Shown here: one piece after another, positions 39,580-49,471 of the stretch
Layout of the letters: each line of letters opens with the position of its first letter
How positions within the stretch are numbered: the first letter of the stretch is position 1
Source: Polyangiaceae bacterium
Lineage (GTDB): Bacteria > Myxococcota_A > Polyangia > Polyangiales > Polyangiaceae
Direction of reading: 5' to 3'
DNA: 64,000 nucleotides
Assembly (NCBI GenBank): GCA_015075635.1
Contig: JABTUA010000003.1
Span: 1,612,001 to 1,676,000 of the forward strand
The notes under the pieces: generated by a model
What the model was told of the DNA's origin: nothing
Databases searched by the model: none
Seen by the model: only the letters and a program-made list of their open reading frames with translations
Position numbers and translations under genes: made by a program

Positions 39580-40596
39580 ATGACCGCGCGGGCCGAGGTG
39601 TCGATCTGGTGGTACGCCTTCGGCTACTTCGCCTGCTACGTACCCTACAGCGCGTTGGCCAAGGCGCTGAGCGGCGGTCTGTTGCCCGGGATGACGCGGG
39701 GCTTCTCCGGGTTCTCGCTCTTGCCCATCACGAACATCGCCTCGCTCCTGGGCATGTTCGCGTTCATCAGCGCCATGCGCTGGTGGCGCTACGCCGGACG
39801 CCGCCAGCTCCTCGGGGTCAGTGTGCCGCTCCCGGGCATCTGGACCTTTTTGTCCGGGCTCTGCACCGCCGCCATCATCGCCACCACCACGCTCGCGTAC
39901 ACCTTCGACGGCGTCTCCATCGTGTTCATGATGCTCCTGATGCGCGGCGGGGTGCTGGTCATCGCGCCCATCACCGACTTCGCCAGCGGGCGCAAGGTGC
40001 GCTGGTTCTCGTGGCTGGCGCTCGGGCTCTCCATGGGGGCGCTCCTGGTGGCTTTCTTCGGCGGCAGCAAGAGCAGCTTGGCCATGACCTGGATCGCAGG
40101 CGTGGACGTCGCGTTCTACCTGCTCGGCTACTTCGTGCGCCTGCGCTTCATGAGCCGATTGGCCAAGAGCAGCGACCCCGACCTGACCAAGCGCTACTTC
40201 GTGGAGGAGCAGATGACCGCGACGCCGCTGGTGGTGCTGGTACTGGTGGTGTGCGCGCTGATCGGCCACGGCCAGATGATGCTGGAGATCCGCAAGGGCT
40301 TCACCGAGCTCTGGTCGAGCGGGTACGCCGCGACCATCCTCTTCGTCGGCGTGCTGTCGCAAGGCACCGGCGTGTTCGGCGGGCTCATCTTGCTCGACCG
40401 GCGCGAGAACAGCTTCTGCGTGCCGGTCAACCGCGCCTCCAGCGTGCTGGCAGGCCTGCTCGCGAGCCTCTTGCTCTCGGTGCTGCTCGGGCTGAAGATG
40501 CCGGGCGCCGCCGAGCTCGTGGGGGCGGCGCTGGTGGTGGGCGCCATCGTGGCCTTGTCGCTGCCGACGCTCTTGCCGAAGCGGGCGGGGGGCTGA
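39580..40596 (+). CDS. Polytopic membrane protein, DMT/EamA-like
   Basis: Protein of 338 residues with about nine to ten membrane helices covering nearly the whole length (for example WYAFGYFACYVPYSALAKAL, TAAIIATTTLAYTF, ATPLVVLVLVVCALIGHG, SSVLAGLLASLLLSVLLGL). Two half-repeats with a conserved-looking polar loop (NRASSVLAG in the second) resemble drug/metabolite transporters, but I do not recognise a specific family. No large soluble domain. It is divergent from the frameshifted lipoprotein gene (76 bases). The substrate is unknown. Confidence 0.7.
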   Translation: MTARAEVSIWWYAFGYFACYVPYSALAKALSGGLLPGMTRGFSGFSLLPITNIASLLGMFAFISAMRWWRYAGRRQLLGVSVPLPGIWTFLSGLCTAAIIATTTLAYTFDGVSIVFMMLLMRGGVLVIAPITDFASGRKVRWFSWLALGLSMGALLVAFFGGSKSSLAMTWIAGVDVAFYLLGYFVRLRFMSRLAKSSDPDLTKRYFVEEQMTATPLVVLVLVVCALIGHGQMMLEIRKGFTELWSSGYAATILFVGVLSQGTGVFGGLILLDRRENSFCVPVNRASSVLAGLLASLLLSVLLGLKMPGAAELVGAALVVGAIVALSLPTLLPKRAGG

Positions 40597-40668
40597 CAGC
40601 GGCCCGAAGATCCGAAGCGAGCCCACGCGAGCATGCACCCCGCGTGGGCCCGCGCCGGAGCGGGTGGG

Positions 40669-41082
40669 TCAGAAGCCCACCGCGCCGTCGAGCGCCTGCA
40701 CCGGCTCGGTGTCCGAGAGCCACGAGCCGTCGCCGGGCTCGCTGGACGAGCGCCGGCTGCCCAGCAGGTGCAGATCCCGCGCCGTGATCTCGGTGTGCCA
40801 GCGCCGCACGCCGTCCTTCTCGTAGCTCGTGGTGCGCAGCGTGCCCTCTACCATCACCCGCGAGCCCTTGCTCAGGATCCGCGACAGTGGCTCGGCGCGG
40901 TTGCCCCACATCACCACGTCGTGCCACTCGGTGCGGGTCTGCCGCTCCTTGTTCTTGTCGAGGTAGCTCTCGTTGGTGGCCATGCGGAACTTCAAGAGGT
41001 TCGCGCCCGAGGGCAGCGTCCGGAGCTCCGGCTCGGAGCCGAGATTCCCCATCAAGAAGACCTGATTGATTCCATCGCTCAT
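40669..41082 (-). CDS. ssb: Single-stranded DNA-binding protein without acidic tip
   Basis: Protein of 137 residues. I use the ATG of MSDGINQVFLMG, preceded by AAAGGAA; an earlier ATG starts inside that ribosome-binding region. The OB fold (about residues 5-110) is clear: NQVFLMGNLGSEPELRTLPSG, FRMATNESYLDKNKERQTRTEWHDVVMWG, GSRVMVEGTLRTTSYEKDGVRRW. The usual long Gly/Pro linker and terminal DDDIPF-like tip that recruits repair enzymes are absent; the protein ends EPVQALDGAVGF. It lies last in a comM-recA-ssb unit, 43 bases after recA. It may be an accessory SSB dedicated to recombination or DNA uptake. Confidence 0.9.
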   Translation of the reverse strand: MSDGINQVFLMGNLGSEPELRTLPSGANLLKFRMATNESYLDKNKERQTRTEWHDVVMWGNRAEPLSRILSKGSRVMVEGTLRTTSYEKDGVRRWHTEITARDLHLLGSRRSSSEPGDGSWLSDTEPVQALDGAVGF

Positions 41083-41125
41083 GATTTCGTTCCTTTCCAT
41101 TTCGTTGTCGTGACCGCGGGTCGGC

Positions 41126-42154
<1,029 letters not shown>

Positions 42155-42177
42155 GATGTCCTCGTTCTCCTTCTCGT

Positions 42178-43761
42178 TCAGCCCGACAATTCGTTGTCGA
42201 CGAGGCGCCCCTGGATGGCTTCGGCCACGTGGGGAGCGCGCACGTCGCGGCTGTCTTCCAGATCGGCCACGCTCAGCGCGACGCGGCGGATGCGCGTGAA
42301 GGCGCGAGCGCTCAGGCCCAGATCGTTCACTGCCCGCGCGATGAAGCCCCGGCCCTCGGCGTCGAGCCGCACCACGCGGTCGAGCTCGGCGTCGGTGAGC
42401 GCGGCGTTCAGCGGCGAGCTCAGGCCGAGCTCCTGTGCCCGAACGCGCGCCCGCTCCCGGGCCGCGAGGACCCGCGCGCGGACGCTCGAGCTCGACTCCG
42501 AGCGCTCCGGCGAGCCGAGCGCGCTCGGATCGACCGGGGGCACCGCCACGTGCAGGTCGATGCGATCGAGCAGCGGCCCGGAGAGCCGAGCCAGGTAGCG
42601 CGCGGCCTGCGCCGGCGAGCAGCGGCAGTCGCGGCGCGCGTGCCCCTTGTAGCCGCACGGACAGGGGTTCACCGCCGCGACCAGCATGGGCCGCGCGGGA
42701 AACCAGGCGGACGCCCGCGCCCGCGAGATGCACACCACGCCGTCTTCGAGCGGCTGGCGCAGCGCCTCGAGCGCGCTGCGCCGGAACTCGGCGAGCTCGT
42801 CCAGGAAGAGCACGCCGTTGTGCGCCAGGCTGACCTCGCCGGGGCGCGGGTGGTCGCCGCCGCCGACCAAGCCCGCGTCGCTCACCGAGTGGTGTGGCGC
42901 GCGGAACGGCCGAGTCTGCACGACGCCGAGCTCCGGATCGATCAACCCGGCGACGCTGTGGATGGCCGTGGTCTGGATGGCCTCCGGGAACGAGAGCGGC
43001 GGCAGGATGCTGGGCAGGAGCCGGGCCAGGAGCGTCTTGCCACCACCCGGGGGACCGAGCATGAGCAGGTTGTGGCCGCCGGCGGCCGCGATCTCGAGGG
43101 CGCGCCGGGCGTTGGCCTGGCCGCGCACCTGGCTGAGATCGCTCGCGCCCGGCAGTGCCCGGTGCGGTGGCAGCTCCGTCGTCCCCACGCGCTCGAGCGA
43201 CAGCTGCCCGGTGAAGTGGTGCACCACGCTCTCGAGCTCGCTCGCGACGAAGACCTCCAGTCCGCGCACCAGCCCGGCCTCTCGGGCGTTGCCGGACGGC
43301 ACGATGGCTTGGCGCACGCCGCGCGCCCGCGCTCCTTCGAGCTGTGGCAGGACACCGCGCACGGGGCGCACTCCGCCTTCGAGCGACAGCTCGCCCAGGA
43401 CCAGCACGCCGTCGAGGGAGGCGCCCGGCAGCCGCCCCAGCGCGCCGAGCAGCGCGACCGCGATGGCGACGTCGAGCCCGGTGCCGCGCTTGCGCAGGTC
43501 CGCCGGCGCGAGGTTCACCGTGACCGCGTGCTCGTCGAGCAAGACGCCGAGGCGCGCCAGCGCCGTGGCGACCCGCACGCGAGCCTCCCGCACCGCCGCC
43601 TCGGCCAGGCCCACGAGCTGGAAGAACGCGGGCCCGCGCGAGGCCGTGACCTCGACCGCGATGGGGTGAGGGTCGAGCCCGACGAGCACGCTGGTGTGCG
43701 CGATCGCGGTCGCGAGCGGACGGTCCGGGAGGGTGAGCGGATTGTCGAAGGCGAGGGCCAC
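42178..43761 (-). CDS. comM: ComM/YifB-family Mg-chelatase-like AAA+ helicase
   Basis: Protein of 527 residues using a GTG start (MALAFDNPLTLPDRP); no ATG is in a better place and the family is about 505-515 long. The N-terminal Lon-like ChlI domain (about residues 20-180; RGPAFFQLVGLAEAAVREARVRV) is followed by the AAA+ domain with Walker A LGPPGGGKTLLARLLP and Walker B GVLFLDELAEF. The cysteine motif NPCPCGYKGHARRDCRCS and the C-terminal ChlI helices (SARAFTRIRRVALSVADLE) complete it. ComM promotes branch migration of incoming DNA in natural transformation (known in Vibrio and others). It is first in the comM-recA-ssb unit, which strongly suggests recombination of taken-up DNA. Confidence 0.9.
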   Translation of the reverse strand: MALAFDNPLTLPDRPLATAIAHTSVLVGLDPHPIAVEVTASRGPAFFQLVGLAEAAVREARVRVATALARLGVLLDEHAVTVNLAPADLRKRGTGLDVAIAVALLGALGRLPGASLDGVLVLGELSLEGGVRPVRGVLPQLEGARARGVRQAIVPSGNAREAGLVRGLEVFVASELESVVHHFTGQLSLERVGTTELPPHRALPGASDLSQVRGQANARRALEIAAAGGHNLLMLGPPGGGKTLLARLLPSILPPLSFPEAIQTTAIHSVAGLIDPELGVVQTRPFRAPHHSVSDAGLVGGGDHPRPGEVSLAHNGVLFLDELAEFRRSALEALRQPLEDGVVCISRARASAWFPARPMLVAAVNPCPCGYKGHARRDCRCSPAQAARYLARLSGPLLDRIDLHVAVPPVDPSALGSPERSESSSSVRARVLAARERARVRAQELGLSSPLNAALTDAELDRVVRLDAEGRGFIARAVNDLGLSARAFTRIRRVALSVADLEDSRDVRAPHVAEAIQGRLVDNELSG

Positions 43762-43891
43762 GTCCCGCCCCAGAGCAGCGAGCGTGCCAAGGGAGAAACG
43801 CCGGAATTCAGCGCGGAAGCAGCGGCGGCGGAGTGGCGATCGCCGCGGCGGAAGGTGGCGATCGCCAGGCTGCGCGACTAAGACGCATGCC

Positions 43892-44923
<1,032 letters not shown>

Positions 44924-44950
44924 CGAGGCCGCGCGTCGGCGGTGGAAAAG

Positions 44951-44966
44951 TATTCAGACTTGAATT
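44951..44966. promoter_or_regulatory. AT-rich inverted repeat before the DUF234-type ATPase gene
   Basis: ATTCA-GACT-TGAAT (arms extendable with one mismatch) lies in an AT-rich stretch of about 30 bases just before the ATG, in DNA that is otherwise near 70% GC. No ribosome-binding sequence is seen after it. It is probably the promoter or operator of the ATPase gene, or a mark of acquired DNA. Confidence 0.35.
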
Positions 44967-44981
44967 ATTCTTCCCTGCAGA

Positions 44982-46385
44982 ATGCAGTTCCTGAATCGAA
45001 CCGCGGAGCTCGGGCGCCTGGCAGCGCTGAGCCGCCGCCGGGAGGGCGGTCTGGCGGTCGTGTTTGGCCGCCGGCGCATCGGCAAGACCCGGCTGCTCCT
45101 GGAATGGGTCGCGCGCCACGGGGGCCTCTACACCGTGGCAGACCTGTCGGCGCCAGCGATTCAGCGGCACACGACGGCGCTGGCGGTTGCCGAGCGCCTT
45201 CCCGGCTTCGCCGAGGTCGAATACCCCGATTGGCTCTCGCTGCTGAGGCGACTCGCCAGCGAGGCAGAGCGCGCGAAGTGGCGGGGGCCCTTCGTGCTGG
45301 ACGAGCTGCCGTACCTCGTGCTGGCCTCGCCCGAGCTGCCGAGCGTGTTGCAGCGTTGGCTCGATCACGAGGCCAAGCGCGCGAGGCTGGTCGTCGCCGT
45401 CGCCGGCTCGAGCCAGCGCATGATGCAAGGGCTCGTGCTGGCGCGCGAGGCTCCGCTCTACGGGCGCGCCGCGGTGGTCCTCGACCTCCGGCCCATGGCC
45501 ATCGCGCACCTGCCCGAAGCGCTGGGGCCCGCGTCGCCGCGGGAGACCGCCGAGCGCTGGGCGGCGTGGGGCGGCGTGCCTCGGTACTGGGAGCTCGCGG
45601 CCGGTGAGCGTGGCTCGACGCGCTCGCGGATCGACCGACTGGTCCTCGACCCGACCGGCCCACTGCACACCGAGCCGGACCGCCTGCTGCTCGAAGAAGT
45701 GGTCCCTGCCACCGAGGTGAGGCCGCTGCTCGATGCCATCGGAGCCGGAGCCCATCGCGTGTCCGAGATCGCCGGGCGCATGGGACGCGCCGCCACCTCC
45801 CTGTCGAGGCCCCTGGACCGACTCGTCGGGATGGGGCTCGTGCGCCGAGAGCACCCGTTCGGTGAGCCCGAACGCGGCGGCAAGCGCAGCCTGTATCGCA
45901 TCGACGACCCCTTCTTCAGGCTCTGGTTCCGCGTCGTGTCGGCGCAGCGGGCACTGCTCGCCGGCGCCGGGCCGAAGGCTCGCCGTGCGCTCCTCGATCG
46001 ACACTGGCCGGCGCTGCTCTCTGCGGCCTGGGAGGATCTGGTGCGAGTGAACGGCCCCGGCGGGCTCGGGGCCGGTAGTTGGGGAGTCGCACGGCGCTGG
46101 TGGTCTGGCGGGGCGGCCGAGTGGGACCTGGTCGCGGAATCGACGAATGGACGGCGCCTGCTCCTGGGAGAGGCAGAGTGGAGCCAGCGCCCGCTGTCTG
46201 CCGTCGCGCTGGAGCGCGCGTGCCGCGAGCTCGAGCATCGACCCGCGCCCGCTCTGGGCGCGCGATACGAGTCTCACGAGCGAATGCGCGCCTTGTTCGT
46301 GGTCGACCTCGAGCGTGGGGTGAGGCCGAGCACGGGTGGAGTTCGCGTCGTGACAGCGGAGCAGATCGTCGCCGATTCGAGCTAA
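44982..46385 (+). CDS. AAA ATPase with DUF234-type C-terminus
   Basis: Protein of 467 residues. The N-terminal AAA domain has Walker A VVFGRRRIGKTRLL (residues 25-40), Walker B in FVLDELPYLV and sensor AVAGSSQRMM. A winged-helix (about residues 255-310; HRVSEIAGRMGRAATSLSRPLDRL) follows. The DUF234-type nuclease-like domain comes next (RIDDPFFRLWFRVV; EWDLVAESTNGRRLLLGEAEW with D, E and E positions resembling a PD-(D/E)xK site). This family is widespread in archaea and scattered in bacteria, often as single, mobile genes of unknown function. The AT-rich promoter and single-gene layout suit horizontal acquisition. Its stop overlaps the convergent CHAD gene stop by 4 bases. Confidence 0.85.
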   Translation: MQFLNRTAELGRLAALSRRREGGLAVVFGRRRIGKTRLLLEWVARHGGLYTVADLSAPAIQRHTTALAVAERLPGFAEVEYPDWLSLLRRLASEAERAKWRGPFVLDELPYLVLASPELPSVLQRWLDHEAKRARLVVAVAGSSQRMMQGLVLAREAPLYGRAAVVLDLRPMAIAHLPEALGPASPRETAERWAAWGGVPRYWELAAGERGSTRSRIDRLVLDPTGPLHTEPDRLLLEEVVPATEVRPLLDAIGAGAHRVSEIAGRMGRAATSLSRPLDRLVGMGLVRREHPFGEPERGGKRSLYRIDDPFFRLWFRVVSAQRALLAGAGPKARRALLDRHWPALLSAAWEDLVRVNGPGGLGAGSWGVARRWWSGGAAEWDLVAESTNGRRLLLGEAEWSQRPLSAVALERACRELEHRPAPALGARYESHERMRALFVVDLERGVRPSTGGVRVVTAEQIVADSS

Positions 46386-47317
46386 TCGTCGCTGCCCCCG
46401 TCGCCTTCGTCGCCCGCCGGCTCGCCGAGCCAGGCGGCGTGGTAAGCGGCCATGCGGCGCGCCGCGGCGCCCGGGCGCTCGGCGTAGACGTGGTGGCCGC
46501 GGGCCAGGGCGCTCTGCCGGAGCTCCTCGCGGCGCTCCTGGATCAGCGCGAGCACCCGAGCCGTCGGGTCGCGGAGCTCGTCGCTGGGCGCGTGCTCCAG
46601 CAACGCCAAACGCAGGTCGTCCAGATCGTGCTCGGCGCCGAGGTCTTCCGTCAGCTCCTCCAGCGTCTTCGCGAGGGCCTTCATGGGCTGGGGCCAGAGC
46701 CGCTCGAGCAAGCGCACGTGATACCAGTAGTGCTTGGCGAACTTGCGCCACTCGTGGAAATGCTCGGTGGTCGGCTCCGCCTGCGCGCGCTGCATCGCGC
46801 GCCGGCCGCGGGCGTAGCTCTTCTGGAAGCCACGCTCGAGCATCCCCCAGCCCTCGGTGCGGAGCGGCCAGGCTTCGAGGCGCTCGAGCGAGGCGCCGAG
46901 GCTCGCGGCTACCTCGCGCGCGTGGCTCTCCCCGTGCATGGCGGCGACCAGGCGATCGCGCTCCGCGACCAGCCGACCCCGCAAGACCTCGTGAGCCGCG
47001 CCCGCGGCGGCGTCCGGAAAGCGTGCCATCAGCGCGTCGAAGGCGTCCACGGTGGCGGCGGCCCGGCGCGGGCCGGCCAGCAGCCGTCCGGCGTCGCGGT
47101 AAGCGTGGTTCTCCCGCGTGAAGACCTCGCGACCGAGCTCGCCCTGGAGGAGGCGCAAGAGTCCGCGCAGCTTCTTCAGCCGCTTGCGGACGCCGTGCAC
47201 CGCTCGGTCGACGTCGTCCGTCGAGCCCAGCTCCGCGATCGCTCGTTCGAGCTGCTCGCGAGCGATGCGTCGAGCCGCCTCTGCGCTGCTCTCGTCGCGT
47301 CGGAATGAGTAGTCCAT
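46382..47317 (-). CDS. CHAD-domain protein
   Basis: Protein of 311 residues starting at the ATG of MDYSFRRDESSAE; the longer frame upstream shadows the divergent gene. Two helical bundles carry the conserved His and basic residues of CHAD domains (AVHGVRKRLKKLRGLLRLL, HEWRKFAKHYWYHVRLLERL, EHDLDDLRLALLE). CHAD proteins bind inorganic polyphosphate (established), often near phosphate enzymes. Here there is no CYTH or polyphosphate kinase gene next to it. The C-terminus is acidic. It is divergent from the DUF2236 gene with 81 bases between starts. Confidence 0.9.
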   Translation of the reverse strand: MDYSFRRDESSAEAARRIAREQLERAIAELGSTDDVDRAVHGVRKRLKKLRGLLRLLQGELGREVFTRENHAYRDAGRLLAGPRRAAATVDAFDALMARFPDAAAGAAHEVLRGRLVAERDRLVAAMHGESHAREVAASLGASLERLEAWPLRTEGWGMLERGFQKSYARGRRAMQRAQAEPTTEHFHEWRKFAKHYWYHVRLLERLWPQPMKALAKTLEELTEDLGAEHDLDDLRLALLEHAPSDELRDPTARVLALIQERREELRQSALARGHHVYAERPGAAARRMAAYHAAWLGEPAGDEGDGGSDD

Positions 47318-47398
47318 GCGTCTCGCCTTGCGGGCCGAGCGTCGAGGTGGGACAAATACAGGAGCCGCTTCGGTTTGAGAAGCGCCGGGAGCCGTCAC

Positions 47399-48343
47399 AT
47401 GGTCGTCACACGAGCTGACCTCGAGCGGCACATCGCCCAACTCCGCGAGCAAATCGGCGATCCGCGCGCGGGCATCTACGGTCCGGACAGCGTCTCGTGG
47501 CGAGTGGACAAGGAGTCCGCGCTGTTTCTGGGTGGCGGGAAGGCCGCGCTCTTGCAGCTCGCGCACCCGTACGTGGCGCACGCGGTGGATCAGCACTCGG
47601 CGACGCGGACCGATCCGCTCGGGCGCTTCCAGCGCACCTTCGACAACGTGTTCGCGATGGTCTTCGGCGACTGGGAGACGGCGCTGCGCTGCTCCCGGCG
47701 GGTGCACGCCATCCACACGCGCATCCGGGGAGAAATCACTGAAGACGTCGGCGCGTTCCGCAAGGGCGCGCGCTACGACGCCAACGACGAGGGCGCGCTG
47801 CTCTGGGTGCACGCCACGCTGCTCGACAGCGCCGTCGAAGCCTACGAGCTCGTGCTCGGGCCGCTCGCGGCGCGAGACAAGGAGCGCTACTACGACGAGA
47901 GCAAGCGCTTCGCGCGCTTGTTCGGCATCTCCGACGCGGTGTTGCCGGCGAGCTGGTCGGCGTTCTCCGAGTACTACCGCGACATGCTCGCCTCGGACGT
48001 GATCCGGGTCGGCGCGCCGGCGAAGGAGATCGCTTCGTTCTTGTTCAAGAGCCCGAGCCCGGCGTTCCGGCCGCTCTTTGCCTGGCTCCGCACGCTCACG
48101 GCAGGGCTCTTGCCGCCGCGCCAGCGCGCGGAGTTCGGCTTGCCCTGGACTCGGACCGATCGCGCGCTCTACCACGCCTCGATCGCGACGCTCCGGCGGA
48201 CCTACCCGCGCTTGCCGCGGCGCCTGCGCTACGTGCCCGCCTACGTCCGCGCGCAGCGTCGCTTGCGCGGCGTCGAGGGTCCCGATCGAGTCGGCGATCT
48301 GCTCGAGCGCCTCGTCACCGTGCCGCTGGCGCGGGCGAAGTGA
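47399..48343 (+). CDS. DUF2236 (mpaB/latex-clearing-like) oxygenase-family protein
   Basis: Protein of 314 residues; the ATG of MVVTRADLERH with GGGAG upstream is used rather than a TTG eight codons earlier. Family hallmarks are SVSWRVDKESALFLGGGKAALLQLAHPYVAHAVDQHS, the histidine-containing RRVHAIHTRIRG and LWVHATLLDSAVEAYELVLGPL, and AFSEYYRDML. Members of this family include heme-dependent rubber oxygenase Lcp and the fungal mpaB oxygenase, and His residues in these helices bind heme. Activity on a lipid-like substrate is therefore plausible but unproven. No signal peptide. It is divergent from the CHAD gene and convergent with the PEGA gene. Confidence 0.82.
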   Translation: MVVTRADLERHIAQLREQIGDPRAGIYGPDSVSWRVDKESALFLGGGKAALLQLAHPYVAHAVDQHSATRTDPLGRFQRTFDNVFAMVFGDWETALRCSRRVHAIHTRIRGEITEDVGAFRKGARYDANDEGALLWVHATLLDSAVEAYELVLGPLAARDKERYYDESKRFARLFGISDAVLPASWSAFSEYYRDMLASDVIRVGAPAKEIASFLFKSPSPAFRPLFAWLRTLTAGLLPPRQRAEFGLPWTRTDRALYHASIATLRRTYPRLPRRLRYVPAYVRAQRRLRGVEGPDRVGDLLERLVTVPLARAK

Positions 48344-48349
48344 TCAGGG

Positions 48350-49297
48350 TCAGAACTGCCCGTACACGCCCACGTGCTTGGGCCCGACGTAGGGCGTCAC
48401 CCGACGGGCTTCCGTCTTGCCCTCGACCTTGCCCTTGCCGCCGGTCAAGAGCAGCACGGTGCCCACGCCCAGGCCCACGGCGCCCACGATGAAGCCCGCG
48501 GTGGAGATGTTCGCCTGGGTTTTTCCCTTGTCGTAGAGATCGCGCTGGTCCTCGCCGCACACGCCGTTCTGGCACTTGGCGTCGATGTCGCTCTTGGTGC
48601 TCTTGGCCTGGAGGCCCATGAACGCGCCCACACCCACGCCCACCACTCCGACGCCGAGCGCGACGTAGGCCAGCGTGTTGCTCCCTCCGCTCTTCTTCGG
48701 CTCGGCCTTCTCCGCCGGAGCCTCCGCTGGCTCTTCGCTCGGTAGCTCGGTCATCAACACGGAGAGGTGCTTCTTGTCCTTCTCCGCGAGCTCGATGCTC
48801 TCTTTGTAGGGCTTCATGCCTTCGGCCTCGGCGCGCACCTCGTGCTTGCCCGGGTTCGCGGGGACCGGCGCGCCGAGCTCGCCCGCGGAGAGCTCGCGGT
48901 CGTCGAGCTTCACCGTGCCGCCGAAGCCCTTCGGCAGATCGAAGCTGATGGTGGGGATGCGCTTCTCCAGCGACTTGAGCTGGTTCTTGGCCTTGGCGCG
49001 TTGCGCGAACGAGAGCTTCTTGCTCTCGAGCGCCTGCTTCAGCTGAGCGGCGGCCTCGACCAGGTTGCCGAGCTTCTCTTCGACACCCGCGAGCCGGATG
49101 CGCGTGCCCGGATTGTCGTCGAGCTCGAGCGCCTTCTCGTAGGCGCTCTTGGCCTCGTCCCACTTCTGTTGCTTCTCGGCCTTCTGACCGTCCTTGTCCG
49201 CCTGCTTCGCGCTCGGCGCACCCTTCGCCAGGACGAGCCCCGGTGACGTCACGACCCCCGACGCGAGCACACAACACAGGACCACTCGACGCAGCAT
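48350..49297 (-). CDS. Exported TPR/PEGA-type protein with C-terminal membrane helices
   Basis: Protein of 315 residues. I use the ATG of MLRRVVLCCVLASG, preceded by GGGGGA; the frame extends 30 codons further without a signal. Signal peptide residues 1-24, then a Lys/Ala-rich TPR-like helical part (WDEAKSAYEKALELDDNPG). A PEGA-like beta domain follows (about 120-180; GTVKLDDRELSAGELGAPVPANPGKHEVRAEAEG). Two Gly/Val-rich hydrophobic helices (LAYVALGVGVVGVGVGAFMGL, TAGFIVGAVGLGVGTVLLL) flank a two-Cys loop (AKCQNGVCG). This plan is common among myxobacterial envelope proteins of unknown role. It lies 174 bases from the divergent RecQ-like gene. Confidence 0.78.
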   Translation of the reverse strand: MLRRVVLCCVLASGVVTSPGLVLAKGAPSAKQADKDGQKAEKQQKWDEAKSAYEKALELDDNPGTRIRLAGVEEKLGNLVEAAAQLKQALESKKLSFAQRAKAKNQLKSLEKRIPTISFDLPKGFGGTVKLDDRELSAGELGAPVPANPGKHEVRAEAEGMKPYKESIELAEKDKKHLSVLMTELPSEEPAEAPAEKAEPKKSGGSNTLAYVALGVGVVGVGVGAFMGLQAKSTKSDIDAKCQNGVCGEDQRDLYDKGKTQANISTAGFIVGAVGLGVGTVLLLTGGKGKVEGKTEARRVTPYVGPKHVGVYGQF

Positions 49298-49471
49298 GGT
49301 CCCCCGAGTGTCACCGTTTTCGGGTCGCTCGGGAACCGGTGAATACGGGCGTTCAGCTGCGCGGACGTTCGGGCCTCCCGGATGCACAGTGATTTTCTGT
49401 TCACTTCGGAGATCAGCGGTGGTACGGGGTGGTCCGCCGCTTTCCGTGGGGAAGCGAGAAGGAAAGACGCT

